A stretch of 64,000 nucleotides of DNA from Micromonospora terminaliae (GCF_009671205.1 NZ_CP045309.1:186001-250000); one strand, 5' to 3'; shown: positions 53,777 to 63,564, counted from the stretch's first letter. Numbers and translations: made by a program. The notes: a model not told the origin generated them from the letters alone.

Positions 53777-53928
53777 CGGGCGATCGTAGCCCGCCGTGGA
53801 TCATCAACCCGCCGGTTCCGGGCCGCAATGCGTTCCGTCGCTGAACCGCGGGCGAGCTGGCTGTCGCCGCTCCGGGGCTGGCCTGTCCGTCCCGGGGCCG
53901 GTCCGCGGCCCACCGTCACGGGTGAGCT

Positions 53929-54999
53929 TCAGGCGCGCGGGTGCGCCTGCCGGTACGCCGCCCGCAGCCGCTCCACCGAGACGTGGGTGTAGATCTGGGT
54001 GCTGGCCAGCGAGGAGTGCCCCAGCAACTCCTGCACGGCACGCAGGTCGGCGCCACCCTCCAGCAGGTGGGTGGCCGCCGAGTGCCGCAGCCCGTGCGGC
54101 GTCACCGGCGGCAGGCCGGCAGCCTCGGCGTACCCGGCGACGATCCGGCGGGCGGTGGTGGGGTTGAGCCGGCCGCCCCGGGCCCCGAGCAGCAGCGCGT
54201 GCGCCGACCGGGCCGCCGCCAGGGCCGGCCGGCCGTGGGCGAGCCAGGCGTCCAGGGCCCGTTGCGCGGGCACCCCGTAGGGCACGGCCCGTTCCCGCCC
54301 GCCCTTACCGAGGACGCGTACGACCCGGCGGGCCTGGTCGACGTCGGTCACGTCCAGGCCGCAGGCCTCACTGATCCGTACCCCGGTGCCGTAGAGCAGT
54401 TCGAGCAGCAGCCGGTCCCGCAGCAGCACCCCGTCGGGCTGGTCGTCTCCATCCCGGCCCGGCGCGATGGCGTGGCCAGCCGTCGCGACCCTGCCGGCGG
54501 TGGACGACGCGGCCTGTGCGCCGTCCTCGTTCCGTGGTGACGCGGCGTCGGCCGTCGTCCGGGGCAGGCTCAGGTCCGGGGCGTCCATCAGCGCGGCGGC
54601 CTGGTCGGCCCGCAGGACGGTCGGCAGTTCCCGGTGCGCCTTCGGGCTGGCGAGGGGCGCGCCCACGTCGGCGGGCAGCAGGCCGGCTCGGTGCGCCCAG
54701 GCGCTGAAGGTGCGGGCGGCGGCGGCCCGCCGGGCGAGGGACGTCCGGGCGGCGCCCATGGTCCGCTGTTTCGCCAGCCAGCTCCGCAGCACGGTCAGGT
54801 CGAGCTCGGACAGGTCGGCGCAACCCATCCGCACCGCGTGGTCGAGCAGCGAGACGAGGTCCGTGACGTACGCCCGCACCGTGTGCGCGGACCGGTTGCG
54901 GACCCGGGCCAGGTGGTCGGCGAAGTCGTCGACCACCTCGCGCATCGGCGCCGGCAGCGCCTCGTGGGCCGCCCGCGTGCCACGCCGCTGATCAGTCAC
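53929..54999 (-). CDS. xerC: Site-specific tyrosine recombinase XerC
   Basis: 356 residues. XerC with XerD resolves chromosome dimers at dif. N-terminal SAM-like domain starts at MREVVDDFADHLARVRNRSA; the catalytic domain has Arg in GTGVRISEACGLD, Lys region LGKGGRERAVP, HxxR in HGLRHSAATHLLEGG, and His/Tyr in LGHSSLASTQIYTH. Between the two domains (about residues 140-190) is a low-complexity insertion near 40 residues longer than in typical XerC. GTG was chosen since GGAG lies 6 bases upstream. Located between rpsB-side genes as in Mycobacterium. Confidence 0.93.
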   Translation of the reverse strand: MTDQRRGTRAAHEALPAPMREVVDDFADHLARVRNRSAHTVRAYVTDLVSLLDHAVRMGCADLSELDLTVLRSWLAKQRTMGAARTSLARRAAAARTFSAWAHRAGLLPADVGAPLASPKAHRELPTVLRADQAAALMDAPDLSLPRTTADAASPRNEDGAQAASSTAGRVATAGHAIAPGRDGDDQPDGVLLRDRLLLELLYGTGVRISEACGLDVTDVDQARRVVRVLGKGGRERAVPYGVPAQRALDAWLAHGRPALAAARSAHALLLGARGGRLNPTTARRIVAGYAEAAGLPPVTPHGLRHSAATHLLEGGADLRAVQELLGHSSLASTQIYTHVSVERLRAAYRQAHPRA

Positions 55000-55503
55000 C
55001 GGGAACTCCGGCCGAGTCGTCGGGGCCGAGGCGCGCACCGGAGCGGGGGCGGGCGGGAAGCACGAGCCCAGCCTACGGGCGTCAGCGGGTGGCGGCCGCC
55101 CGCCGCTCCGGGCTGGACCCCCGGCTGGTCCCCGGGGACCGATGCCCGGTGACGGAATGCACGCACAGCGGCCGGGCGCGGATCGCCGAGTCGGGTCGGA
55201 GGCCGACGGGTGCTCGCGCGGGCGGCGTGAGGAAACCGGAGCGGACGCGGAACGGCACGCCGTACGGGGTGGCTGACCCGCCCTGGACAGGGGAAACTGT
55301 TGCTACGAAGAGGACGGTGGCGGCGTTTCCGGGTCGCCCGCGGGCGAACCGTCGACGTCGCCGACAGGTGCCGACACCCCGCCACTGCGGGCGGCCGGGC
55401 GCTGGGGCGTACCGGTGTGGTGGCGGCGCGGAAGGGCGACTGGCGAGACGGATCGGAACGGGCGTCCCCGGGGTGGCGACGCCGGTGGGAGGAGGGACCG
55501 AGC
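55000..55503. other. Intergenic region between xerC and a 113-residue gene
   Basis: About 500 bases, no gene supported. It is GC-rich, with frames open by composition on both strands but no starts with ribosome-binding sites and no conserved motifs. Promoters for xerC (minus) and the small plus-strand gene must lie here. Confidence 0.4.
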
Positions 55504-55845
55504 ATGGGGGTGGATGCCGTCCTCTACCGGCAGGTGCGGGCCGGGCCTGCACGCCGCCGGCCGTCGTACGTCTCGACCGAGGTGGTTGCCGACCCGAACG
55601 ACGTCCTGCTCGACCTGCTCAAGCGGGTGCGGGGCGGGGGTCGTACGCCGCTGCTGGACCGGGTCGACCCGCTCGGTGAGCTGGTGGTGGACGCCGAGGG
55701 GGTGCCGCAACTGCTGGACGAGCTTCGTTGCCTGGCCGAGGTGGCCCGGGCGCCGGCGGAGGTCGACCAGGTGCGCCGGCTGGCCCTGCTGGCCCGGCGG
55801 TGCCTCAGCAGCCGTGACGCCGAGATCCGGTTCGAGGGCGACTGA
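55504..55845 (+). CDS. Conserved actinobacterial hypothetical protein
   Basis: 113 residues. MGVDAVLYRQVRAGPARRRP, then YVSTEVVADPNDVLLDLLKR and helical DEVxQVRRLALLARRCLSSR-type segments. Alpha-helical, mixed-charge, no known domain. ATG at 55504 has GGAGG about 12 bases upstream. It stands opposite to the xerC and dprA genes and ends 18 bases before the dprA stop. The name and function are unknown. Confidence 0.65.
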   Translation: MGVDAVLYRQVRAGPARRRPSYVSTEVVADPNDVLLDLLKRVRGGGRTPLLDRVDPLGELVVDAEGVPQLLDELRCLAEVARAPAEVDQVRRLALLARRCLSSRDAEIRFEGD

Positions 55846-55863
55846 GCGCACGGACCGGGCAGG

Positions 55864-57102
55864 TCAGTAGGGCGGACCCACCAACGGACTCGGACTGACG
55901 CCGGTCGGCGCCCGGTCGCCGGCGGCCCCGCGCTCCGGCGGCGGTGCGAGGGCGTAGCCGTCGTCGCGGCGCACCACCATGGCCAGCTCCTCCAACATGG
56001 AGAGCTTGCGCATGGCGGTGCGCAGGTCCACCCCGGCGCGGGCCGCGACCTGCTCCACGCCGATCGCCTTCCGGCGGGGCAGCGCCTCCAGCACCTGGGC
56101 CGCCTCGTCGTCGAGCCGGTCGCGCGGCTGCTCCGGCGCGCGGGCGGGTGGCGCCAGGTCGTACCCGATCCGCCCCACCTCCTCCAGCACGTGGGCGGTG
56201 CCGGTCACGAGCCGTGCCTTGTGGTGCTCGCGCAGCGCCTCGTGCGCGCCCACCGACATGGCCGACGTGACCGGCCCCGGCACCACCATCCCCGGCCGGC
56301 CGACGCCGATCGCCCGGTTGAGGGTCTGGGTGGCGCCGCTGCGGGCCGCCGCCTCCACCAGCACGGTGCCCGCCGTCGCCGCGGCGATCACCCGGTTGCG
56401 GATGAGGAACCGGGGCCGCAGCGGCTCCGCGCCCGGCATCCACTCGCTCACCAGGAGGCCCGCCTCGGCGATCCGGTCGAACAGCGCGGCGTTGCCCATG
56501 GGGTACGGGCGGTCGACCCCGCAGGCCAGCACGGCGACCGTGAGCCCGCCGGCGGTCAGCGCGCCCCGGTGCGCCGCGGAGTCGATGCCGAACGCCCCGC
56601 CGGAGACCACCGTCCAGTCCCGGTCGGCCAGCCCGTAGCCCAGCTCGGTGGCGACGTGCGTGCCGTAGGGCGTGGCCGCCCGGGCGCCGACCACCGCCAC
56701 CGATCGGGCCAGCGCCTCGCCCAGCGGTGGCGCCCCGCGTACCCAGAAGCAGAGCGGCGGAGCGGTCTCCAGGTCGACCCGGCGGCCGGTCCCCGACAGC
56801 CGCAGCGCGCGCAGGTCGGCGACCTGGGCCGGCCACTCCTCGTCCTCGGGGGTGACCACCCGCGCGCCGAGCCGCTCGGTGCGGCGCAGCGCCTGCTCGG
56901 CCACCTCCCGCGCCGCACCGGCGGCGGAGCGGGCCGCCACGGCCGCCCGCAGCGCCGCGTCCGGCGCGCCACCGGCCAGGAGCAGATCGAGCGCGGCGAC
57001 CGGGCCGAGCTGGTCGACCAGTCGATGCACCGACCAGGTGCCGGGCTCGGTCAGCCAGGTCAACGCCACCCGCGCCAGCAGGCGTTCCTCCGTGCCGGTC
57101 AC
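55864..57102 (-). CDS. dprA: DNA-processing protein DprA/Smf
   Basis: 412 residues. DprA loads RecA onto incoming single-stranded DNA in transformation. Rossmann fold with SVAVVGARAATPYGTHVATE, SGGAFGIDSAAHRGALTAGG and RFLIRNRVIAAATAGTVLVE, the standard DprA set. A C-terminal winged helix (VLEALPRRKAIGVEQVAARA) and N-terminal extension exist. GTG start overlaps the comM stop (GTGA). Whether this organism is competent is not known. Confidence 0.93.
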   Translation of the reverse strand: MTGTEERLLARVALTWLTEPGTWSVHRLVDQLGPVAALDLLLAGGAPDAALRAAVAARSAAGAAREVAEQALRRTERLGARVVTPEDEEWPAQVADLRALRLSGTGRRVDLETAPPLCFWVRGAPPLGEALARSVAVVGARAATPYGTHVATELGYGLADRDWTVVSGGAFGIDSAAHRGALTAGGLTVAVLACGVDRPYPMGNAALFDRIAEAGLLVSEWMPGAEPLRPRFLIRNRVIAAATAGTVLVEAAARSGATQTLNRAIGVGRPGMVVPGPVTSAMSVGAHEALREHHKARLVTGTAHVLEEVGRIGYDLAPPARAPEQPRDRLDDEAAQVLEALPRRKAIGVEQVAARAGVDLRTAMRKLSMLEELAMVVRRDDGYALAPPPERGAAGDRAPTGVSPSPLVGPPY

Positions 57103-58619
57103 GCGCCCTCTCCCGTCCTCAGTTGGATGGCCTCCGCGATGTCCCCGCCGTCGGGGCGGTCCCGCCCGTCCAGGTCCGCGATCGTCCAGGCGAGCCGGAC
57201 GACCCGGTCGAAGCCACGCGCCGAGAGCGATCCGGTGTCGAGCCTCCTGCGGAGCTCCCGGGTGTCCCGCGCCGGCAGGCGCCACGGGTGCTGGCGCAGG
57301 TGCGGGCCGGGGATCTCGGCGTTGAGCCGCCGGCCGGTCGTGGCCCATCGCTCGGCGGCGGCCCGACGGGCCGCGGCGACCCGGGCCGCGACCGTCGCGG
57401 AGCACTCGTGGGGGGTGCCGGTCTGCAGCAGCTCCGCCGCACGCACCGGGGGCAGCCGCACCTGAACGTCGACCCGGTCGAGCAGCGGACCGGAGAGCCG
57501 GCCCAGGTAGCGCCGGCGGGCCAGCGGAGTGCACTCGCAGTCGGCGTCGCCCGACGGCTTCGCGCAGGGACACGGATTGGCGGCCAGCACGAGTTGCGTC
57601 CGCGCCGGGTACTCGGTCGAGCCCTGGGCCCGGGCGACCTGGACCCGGCCGTTCTCCAGCGGCTGGCGCAGCGCCTCCAGCGCGCCCTTGCTGAACTCGG
57701 CGGCCTCGTCGAGGAAGAGCACGCCCCGGTGAGCCAGCGACACCGCCCCAGGCCGGGCCAGCCCGGACCCGCCGCCGACCAGCGCGGGAACCGTGGCGGT
57801 GTGGTGCGGCGCCTGGAACGGGGGCCGGCGGAGCAGCCGGCCACCGGGCGGCAGCAGCCCGGCGATCGAGTGCAGGGCGGTGACCTCCAGGGCGGCGTCG
57901 TCGTCGAGTTCCGGCAGGACCGACGGCAGCCGCTCGGCGAGCATGGTCTTGCCGGCGCCGGGCGGGCCGAGCAGCGCCAGGTGGTGCCCGCCGGCGGCCG
58001 CCACCTCCAGTGCCCGGCGGCCGAGCCGCTGCCCGGCCACCTCGGCCAGATCCGGCCCGCCGGTGACGGGAGCCGGCGTGTCGGCCGGCGGGGTGAGCAG
58101 GGGCGCGCCGTCCCGGACGAAGGCGACCAGCCGGTGCAGGGTGTCGACGGCGCGTACGCGGACGCCGGGGATCACCGCCGCCTCGGCGGCGTTGGCGGCC
58201 GGCACCACGACCTGGACGAGCCCGGCCCGGGCCGCGGCGGCCACCATGGGCAGCACGCCACGCACCGGTCGGACCGTGCCGTCGAGGCCCAGCTCGCCGA
58301 GGACCACCGTGGCGTCCAGCGGCAGGAGCGGCAGCTCGCCCGAGCCGCCGAGCACCGCCACGGCGATGGCCAGGTCGAAGGCGGAGCCGTATTTCGGCAG
58401 GGTGGCGGGCAGCAGGTTGAGGGTGATGCGGCGGTTCGGCCACTTCTGCCCGGAGTTGACGATGGCCGCGCGGACCCGGTCCCGGGCCTCGTGCAGCGCG
58501 GTGTCGGGCAGCCCGGAGATCACCATGCCGGGCAACCCGGGCGCCAGGTCGGCCTCGACCTCCACCACGTGCCCGGCCATCCCCACGAGGCCGACGCAGA
58601 GCACCTTGGCGTAGCTCAT
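57099..58619 (-). CDS. comM: YifB/ComM family Mg-chelatase-like AAA+ ATPase
   Basis: 506 residues. An N-terminal Lon-protease-like domain ([20 protein letters not shown]), then Mg-chelatase AAA+: Walker [11 protein letters not shown] near residue 218, Walker [12 protein letters not shown], sensor [12 protein letters not shown] with Cys-rich CDCECTPL-type zinc region, and C-terminal [16 protein letters not shown]. ComM is a branch-migration helicase in transformation. ATG. Overlaps dprA by GTGA; yraN ends 3 bases upstream. Confidence 0.94.
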   Translation of the reverse strand: MSYAKVLCVGLVGMAGHVVEVEADLAPGLPGMVISGLPDTALHEARDRVRAAIVNSGQKWPNRRITLNLLPATLPKYGSAFDLAIAVAVLGGSGELPLLPLDATVVLGELGLDGTVRPVRGVLPMVAAAARAGLVQVVVPAANAAEAAVIPGVRVRAVDTLHRLVAFVRDGAPLLTPPADTPAPVTGGPDLAEVAGQRLGRRALEVAAAGGHHLALLGPPGAGKTMLAERLPSVLPELDDDAALEVTALHSIAGLLPPGGRLLRRPPFQAPHHTATVPALVGGGSGLARPGAVSLAHRGVLFLDEAAEFSKGALEALRQPLENGRVQVARAQGSTEYPARTQLVLAANPCPCAKPSGDADCECTPLARRRYLGRLSGPLLDRVDVQVRLPPVRAAELLQTGTPHECSATVAARVAAARRAAAERWATTGRRLNAEIPGPHLRQHPWRLPARDTRELRRRLDTGSLSARGFDRVVRLAWTIADLDGRDRPDGGDIAEAIQLRTGEGA

Positions 58620-58621
58620 CG

Positions 58622-58981
58622 TCAGAACGCGCCTCTCACGTGCTCGACCCGGGCCGGCCCGGCGACCGGGAGCCGGACCGCCAGGACGTCGAAGCGGACC
58701 TCCTCGGCGGTCGTGCCCGTCGCGGCGAGCCAGCGGGCGGCCAGCCCGCGCAGCCGGCGCGCCTTGGCCCGCACCACCGCCTCGGCCGGACTGCCGAAGT
58801 CCTCCGTGCGCCGGGTCTTCACCTCGCAGAAGGCGAGCACCGGCCCGTCCCAGGCGATGATGTCGATCTCCCCCTCGGGGCACCGCCAGTTCCGGGCGAT
58901 CGGGCGCAGCCCCGCCTCGATGAGGTGCCGCACCGCGCACCGTTCGCCGTACGCCCCGACGGCCTGGTTCCGCTTCGTCAT
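58622..58981 (-). CDS. yraN: UPF0102 family protein YraN (endonuclease-like)
   Basis: 119 residues of the YraN family. [20 protein letters not shown], then [22 protein letters not shown] is the restriction-endonuclease-like motif (E-x-D-(x)n-E-x-K). Upstream of comM-dprA, a standard recombination cluster. ATG; the gap to comM is 2 bases. Role remains uncertain, but the nuclease-like catalytic residues are intact. Confidence 0.93.
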   Translation of the reverse strand: MTKRNQAVGAYGERCAVRHLIEAGLRPIARNWRCPEGEIDIIAWDGPVLAFCEVKTRRTEDFGSPAEAVVRAKARRLRGLAARWLAATGTTAEEVRFDVLAVRLPVAGPARVEHVRGAF

Positions 58982-59188
58982 GCCGGTCAGCCTGGGGCTC
59001 CCGTACCGGCGGCGGGGGCGCCCTGTGGACGACGGGAGGCCCTGTGGACGGACACACGATCATGCGTGGGCTGTGCTAGGCGCGGTCGGCCGTCGCCGGG
59101 GGTGGCCGGCGATCCGGCAGTGACCAGCGACGATGCCCGGGGGTGGCCCGGATGGCGCGGACGGTGCCGGTCGCATACCGTGCCGGTC

Positions 59189-60193
59189 GTGGACGGACGA
59201 CGGAGCTATCCCGACGATCAGCAGGGGTCGCACAGGGGCGACCGCGGGTACGAGCCGGACTGGCGCGCCGCGGGCGAACCGCGCTACCGCGACGACTTCC
59301 CCGCACCGGAGCAGCGCACCGGCGAGAACCGGTACGGCGACCCGGCCCGGTTCGGGAGCGACGACCCGCTGGGCGACGACACGGGCGGCTGGCGCCCGCA
59401 CCGGCTGGACGATCCGGTGGAGACCTCCGGCGAGCTGCCGGGGGAGCGCGGCGGCCGGCGAGCGGCCCGCGAGTCGGGCGACCCGCTCGGCCCGGACCGC
59501 ACGGCGAACCCGCTCGGCTCGACCCGCACTGCCGACCCGCTCGGCTCGACCCGCACCGCCGACCCGCTCGGCGGGGACCGCGCCGCCGACCCGCTGCGTC
59601 CCGGCCCGCTGGGCGGCTACCCGGTCGTCGACCCGAGCCGTCCCACCGACCCCACCCACGCCGGCCCGGCGGTCACCCACGCCGGCCCCACCCCGGCCTA
59701 CGCCGGCCCGACGCCGATCACCGTGGGGGACCGGCCCGGTCCCGGCGCGGCGACCCCGCTGGTCGTCGGGGAGCGGCCGGGCGGCCCCGCGCCCGAGCTG
59801 ACGGCCGGACCGGTCCCGCACCCGCTGGAGATGCCGACCGGCCCGATGCCGTCGGTCGCGCCCCGGCCCGACGGCCCGCCGCCCGGCGACGGCGTCTACC
59901 GGACCCGCCGCCCGGCTCTCGCGGTGCTGCTCGCCGTCATGGTGCTGGTCCTGGAGATCCCCGCGCTGCGGGTGCTGCTGCGCGGCGTGGTCGGCGACCC
60001 GGTCTCCACCTCGCACGTCGTGGTGGGCACGTTCCTGGTGCTCGGGCTGCCGATCTTCGGCACCGGCCTGTACGGGCTGCGCACCGGAGGGCTGGCCCTC
60101 GCCGACGGCAGCCGCGGCTGGCTCCGCCCGCCGACCGCCTACCTGACCGTCGGCCTGGTGCTCTTCCTCGCCGCCGCCCTGGCCGCCGGCTGA
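59189..60193 (+). CDS. Proline/glycine-rich membrane protein of unknown function
   Basis: 334 residues. A 230-residue hydrophilic N-terminal region rich in Asp, Arg, Pro and Gly, with 9-residue repeats ([36 protein letters not shown]) and HAGP/YAGP repeats, precedes three transmembrane helices near 243-262, 275-297 and 312-334. The hydrophilic region is probably cytosolic and disordered. GTG start is tentative; another in-frame GTG lies 3 codons upstream. No relative is recognised. Confidence 0.7.
   Translation: MDGRRSYPDDQQGSHRGDRGYEPDWRAAGEPRYRDDFPAPEQRTGENRYGDPARFGSDDPLGDDTGGWRPHRLDDPVETSGELPGERGGRRAARESGDPLGPDRTANPLGSTRTADPLGSTRTADPLGGDRAADPLRPGPLGGYPVVDPSRPTDPTHAGPAVTHAGPTPAYAGPTPITVGDRPGPGAATPLVVGERPGGPAPELTAGPVPHPLEMPTGPMPSVAPRPDGPPPGDGVYRTRRPALAVLLAVMVLVLEIPALRVLLRGVVGDPVSTSHVVVGTFLVLGLPIFGTGLYGLRTGGLALADGSRGWLRPPTAYLTVGLVLFLAAALAAG
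59482..59589. repeat. 27-bp tandem repeat (four units)
   Basis: Units start CCCGCTCGG at 59482, 59509, 59536 and 59563 with a partial fifth at 59590. Translated they give the nine-residue DPLGxxRxA units; unit length is a multiple of three, so copy number can vary in frame. Confidence 0.8.
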
Positions 60194-60647
60194 CCCGCCG
60201 CCCCGGGCGGCCAGCGTCCGCTGGCCTGCCATCCCGGTCACCCGGCAGGGCTGCCAGCCTCCGCTGACCTGCCACCCCGGTCAACGGCCCGGCAGGCAGC
60301 CTCCGGCCGACCCGCCGCCCCCGGCCGCGGGCTGACCCCGCAGCTCGCCGGCCGCCGGGTGAGGCAGGCCGACGGACCGCATGTGGCACACCGGAGGCGG
60401 GCGTCCCGAATGGGACCGGATGGGCGTTCCCGAACCCCGGGACCGGGGGGCGGCGAAGGGGCGTACACTGGTCGACTGGCGACCGCCTTGCGCGGTCGAC
60501 CTCGCGCGCCCTCTCCACGGACCTCTCGTGGGGCGGCGGCCTCCCTGGTCCCGATCTTGATCGGGCCCACCATGGCCGGCGACCGGGCGCCAGGCGTCCG
60601 GCCGCCGGCCGGACGGGACAACCAGGGATGAACAGGGAGTACCCACC
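60194..60647. promoter_or_regulatory. 454-base rpsB upstream region
   Basis: Imperfect 31-bp direct repeats at 60210-60240 and 60253-60283 (43-base period). TACACT (60464-60469) fits a -10. In the leader, a palindrome CCCGATC-TT-GATCGGG (60550-60565) and a perfect hairpin CGTCCGGCC/GGCCGGACG (60595-60615) lie before the rpsB ribosome-binding site GGGAG. Confidence 0.5.
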
Positions 60648-61514
60648 ATGGCCGTCGTGACCATGCGTCAGCTGCTCGAGAGCGGTGTCCACTTCGGGCA
60701 CCAGACCCGGCGCTGGAACCCGAAGATGAAGCGCTTCATCTTCACCGAGCGCAACGGTATCTACATCATCGACCTGCGCCAGACCCTCGACTACATCGAG
60801 AAGGCGTACGACTTCGTGCGCACCACCGTCGCCGGTGGCGGCAGCATCCTCTTCGTCGGCACCAAGAAGCAGGCCCAGGAGGCCATCGCCGAGCAGGCGA
60901 CCCGGGTCGGCCAGCCGTACGTCAACCACCGCTGGCTCGGTGGCATGCTGACCAACTTCCAGACCGTGTACAAGCGGCTCCAGCGGATGAAGGAGCTGGA
61001 GGCCCTGGGTGACCTGAGCGGCACCGCCGCCGGTTACACCAAGAAGGAGACCCTGCAGCTCTCCCGCGAGAAGATCAAGCTCACCAAGACCCTCGGTGGT
61101 CTGCGGGACATGCAGAAGCTCCCGGCCGCGGTCTGGATCGTCGACACCAAGAAGGAGCACATCGCCGTCGACGAGGCCCGCAAGCTGGGCATCCCGGTGA
61201 TCGCCGTGCTCGACACCAACTGTGACCCGGACGAGGTCGACTTCCCGATCCCGGGCAACGACGACGCGATCCGCTCGGCCGAGCTGCTGACCAAGGTCGT
61301 CGCCGCCGCCGTGGCCGACGGTCTGATCGCCCGCTCCGGCCGTGGCCGTGGCGGCGACGAGAAGCCGGAGCCGGGCCAGGTCGGCGCCGACGAGCCGCTG
61401 GCCGAGTGGGAGCGCGAGCTGCTCGAGGAGCCGAAGAAGGCCGACGAGCAGCCGGCGGCCGCCGCCGAGCAGCCCGCGACCGCCGAGCAGCCGGCGACCG
61501 CCGCCGCCGAGTGA
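60648..61514 (+). CDS. rpsB: 30S ribosomal protein S2
   Basis: 288 residues. [20 protein letters not shown], the invariant S2 start; [20 protein letters not shown], then [17 protein letters not shown] and [19 protein letters not shown] long C-terminal tail ([37 protein letters not shown]) exceeds most S2 proteins by 50 residues and is Ala/Glu/Pro-rich, as in other actinobacteria. ATG with GGGAG. tsf follows after 205 bases, with a terminator-like hairpin and short tandem repeats between them. Confidence 0.97.
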   Translation: MAVVTMRQLLESGVHFGHQTRRWNPKMKRFIFTERNGIYIIDLRQTLDYIEKAYDFVRTTVAGGGSILFVGTKKQAQEAIAEQATRVGQPYVNHRWLGGMLTNFQTVYKRLQRMKELEALGDLSGTAAGYTKKETLQLSREKIKLTKTLGGLRDMQKLPAAVWIVDTKKEHIAVDEARKLGIPVIAVLDTNCDPDEVDFPIPGNDDAIRSAELLTKVVAAAVADGLIARSGRGRGGDEKPEPGQVGADEPLAEWERELLEEPKKADEQPAAAAEQPATAEQPATAAAE

Positions 61515-61528
61515 TCTCGCCGTCGCGT

Positions 61529-61558
61529 CCCCACCGTCCGTTTTCACGGCCGGTGGGG
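61529..61558 (+). terminator. Hairpin between rpsB and tsf
   Basis: CCCCACCG (61529-61536) pairs with CGGTGGGG (61551-61558), loop with TTTT and an inner CCG/CGG. Without a U-tract it may be an attenuator, lowering tsf relative to rpsB. Confidence 0.55.
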
Positions 61559-61600
61559 CGCGACGGGTACGCCGGGCGGAACCGGCCCGGAGCCGGGCAG

Positions 61601-61683
61601 ACCGGCGGCCAGAAATCCGGGCGGACCGGCGGCCAGAAATCCGGGTAACCGGCAGCCAGAAATCCGGGTAACCGGCAGCCAGA
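61601..61683. repeat. 23-24-bp tandem repeats in the rpsB-tsf gap
   Basis: Units ACCGGCxGCCAGAAATCCGGG start at 61601 (24 bp), 61625 (23 bp) and 61648 (23 bp), with a partial fourth at 61671-61683. Each unit holds CCGG...CCGG, so it could fold weakly. It lies between the rpsB hairpin and the tsf ribosome-binding site. Confidence 0.8.
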
Positions 61684-61719
61684 CCATCCAACGCAGTCTC
61701 CAACACCGAAGAGAGAGTC

Positions 61720-62547
61720 ATGTCCAACTTCACCGCCGCGGACGTCAAGAAGCTCCGGGACCTCACCGGCGCCGGCATGATGGACTCGAAGAAGGCGCTG
61801 ACCGAGGCCGAGGGCGACTTCGACAAGGCCATCGAGATCCTGCGCGTCAAGGGCGCCAAGGATGTCGGCAAGCGGGCCGGTCGCACGGCCGCCAACGGCC
61901 TCATCGCCCACGCCGGCCAGGCGCTGCTCGAGCTCAACTGCGAGACCGACTTCGTCGCCAAGAACGACGCCTTCATCGCGCTGGCCCAGCAGCTCGTCGA
62001 GCACGGTGTGGCCAGCGGCGTGAACAGCGCCGAGGAGCTGCTCGCCAGCACCATCGACGGCAAGACCGTGGCCGACCTGATCCAGGAGCAGTCCGCCAAG
62101 ATCGGCGAGAAGCTGGTGCTCAACCGCTTCGCCAAGCTCGACGGCACCACCGCGGTCTACCTGCACCGCAAGAGCCAGGACCTGCCCCCGGCGGTCGGCG
62201 TGCTGGTGCAGTACAGCGGCAAGGCCGACGAGGCCGGCGACGCGGACGCCCGCGGCGTGGCCATGCAGATCGCCGCCATGCGCCCGAAGTACCTGACCCG
62301 CGACGAGGTCCCGGCCGAGACCGTCGAGTCGGAGCGGCGCATCGCCGAGCAGACCGCCCGCGAGGAGAACAAGCCCGAGGCGGCGCTGCCGAAGATCGTC
62401 GAGGGCCGGGTCAACGCCTTCTTCAAGGACTTCGTCCTGATGGAGCAGGCGTCGGTCGCCGACAACAAGAAGACGGTGAAGCAGCTGCTGGCCGACGCCG
62501 GCATCGAGGTGACCCGCTTCGTGCGGTTCGAGGTCGGCCAGGCCTGA
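61720..62547 (+). CDS. tsf: Elongation factor Ts
   Basis: 275 residues. EF-Ts recycles EF-Tu by exchanging [23 protein letters not shown] begins the N-terminal UBA-like domain ([16 protein letters not shown]); [10 protein letters not shown] and [19 protein letters not shown] are signatures. ATG with GAGAGAGTC. It follows rpsB as in nearly all bacteria. Confidence 0.97.
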   Translation: MSNFTAADVKKLRDLTGAGMMDSKKALTEAEGDFDKAIEILRVKGAKDVGKRAGRTAANGLIAHAGQALLELNCETDFVAKNDAFIALAQQLVEHGVASGVNSAEELLASTIDGKTVADLIQEQSAKIGEKLVLNRFAKLDGTTAVYLHRKSQDLPPAVGVLVQYSGKADEAGDADARGVAMQIAAMRPKYLTRDEVPAETVESERRIAEQTAREENKPEAALPKIVEGRVNAFFKDFVLMEQASVADNKKTVKQLLADAGIEVTRFVRFEVGQA

Positions 62548-62556
62548 GCCGCCGCA

Positions 62557-62577
62557 CCGGGCGCATGACGCGCCCGG
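62557..62577 (+). terminator. First hairpin after tsf
   Basis: CCGGGCGC (62557-62564) and GCGCCCGG (62570-62577) with a 5-base loop, 10 bases after the stop. Confidence 0.55.
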
Positions 62578-62593
62578 GCGCAGGGAAATCTTC

Positions 62594-62641
62594 GACGAGG
62601 AGGCCGCCGGTGTACGTGACAGGCACCGCGGCCTCCTCGTC
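62594..62641 (+). terminator. Long hairpin between tsf and pyrH
   Basis: Left arm 62594-62612 and right arm 62624-62641 (GACGAGGAGGCCGC-c-GGTG / CACCGCGGCCTCCTCGTC) pair over 18 bases with a single bulged C and an 11-base loop. It is the longest stem in the window and probably ends the rpsB-tsf transcript. Confidence 0.75.
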
Positions 62642-62710
62642 ACATAGGGTCGGCAGCGGCAGGTACGCGGTACGCGGCGCCCACGAGGCGCGACGGAAGG
62701 GGCGGGTCGG

Positions 62711-63478
62711 ATGACGCAGGTTGTGAGTGACCGGAGCCTGGCGGCGGATGACCCGACCGCCCCGCCGCCCGGTCGGGCCCGCCGGGTGGTGCTGAAGCTC
62801 TCCGGTGAGGTCTTCGGTGGCGGCGCCATCGGTGTCGACCCCGACGTCGTGCAGGCCATCGCCCGGCAGATCGCCACCGTGGTGCGCCGCGGCGTGCAGG
62901 TGTCCGTGGTGGTCGGCGGCGGCAACTTCTTCCGCGGCGCCGAGCTGCAGAAGCGCGGCATGGACCGGGCCCGCGCCGACTACATGGGCATGCTGGGCAC
63001 GGTGATGAACTGCCTGGCCCTCCAGGACTTCCTGGAGAAGGAGGGCATCGAGACCCGGGTGCAGAGCGCCATCACCATGGCCCAGGTCGCCGAGCCGTAC
63101 ATCCCGCTGCGGGCGATCCGGCACCTGGAGAAGGGCCGCGTGGTCATCTTCGGCGCGGGCGCCGGGATGCCGTACTTCTCCACCGACACGGTGGCCGCCC
63201 AGCGGGCGCTGGAGATCCGCGCCGACGTGGTGCTGATGAGCAAGAACGGCGTGGACGCGGTCTACACCGCCGACCCCCGGATCGACCCGTCGGCGAGCAA
63301 GCTCGACTCGATCACCTTCTCCGAGGTGCTGCGCCGCAACCTGCGGGTGGCCGACGCTGCTGCGTTCAGCCTCTGCATGGAGAACGGCCTGCCGATGCTG
63401 GTCTTCGGCGCCCAGGGCGACGACACCATCGTCCGTGCCGTCGGTGGTGAGAAGATCGGCACGTTGATCACCGCCTGA
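62711..63478 (+). CDS. pyrH: UMP kinase
   Basis: 255 residues. Phosphorylates UMP to UDP in pyrimidine synthesis. [20 protein letters not shown] is the N-terminal amino-acid-kinase motif, [20 protein letters not shown] contains the nucleotide site, and [20 protein letters not shown] is UMP-binding. An N-terminal extension of about 22 residues precedes. ATG start with GGAAGGGGC before it. frr follows 86 bases on, giving the standard pyrH-frr pair. Confidence 0.96.
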   Translation: MTQVVSDRSLAADDPTAPPPGRARRVVLKLSGEVFGGGAIGVDPDVVQAIARQIATVVRRGVQVSVVVGGGNFFRGAELQKRGMDRARADYMGMLGTVMNCLALQDFLEKEGIETRVQSAITMAQVAEPYIPLRAIRHLEKGRVVIFGAGAGMPYFSTDTVAAQRALEIRADVVLMSKNGVDAVYTADPRIDPSASKLDSITFSEVLRRNLRVADAAAFSLCMENGLPMLVFGAQGDDTIVRAVGGEKIGTLITA

Positions 63479-63564
63479 CCGGTTCCGCCGAGCCGGCAGC
63501 GGTCCTCCGACACAGCAGCACCCGCACAGCCCACGACGAGCGACAGAAGGAGGCGAGGAGACCG

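Noticed and set aside
55089..55679. Possible plus-strand gene after xerC
   Set aside because: Arg/Gly/Pro-rich translation of no recognisable family, no ribosome-binding site, and it overlaps the better supported 113-residue gene in another frame.
59482..61683. Tandem repeats considered as a CRISPR array
   Set aside because: The 27-bp and 23-24-bp repeats are directly adjacent with no unique spacers, and no cas genes are present.
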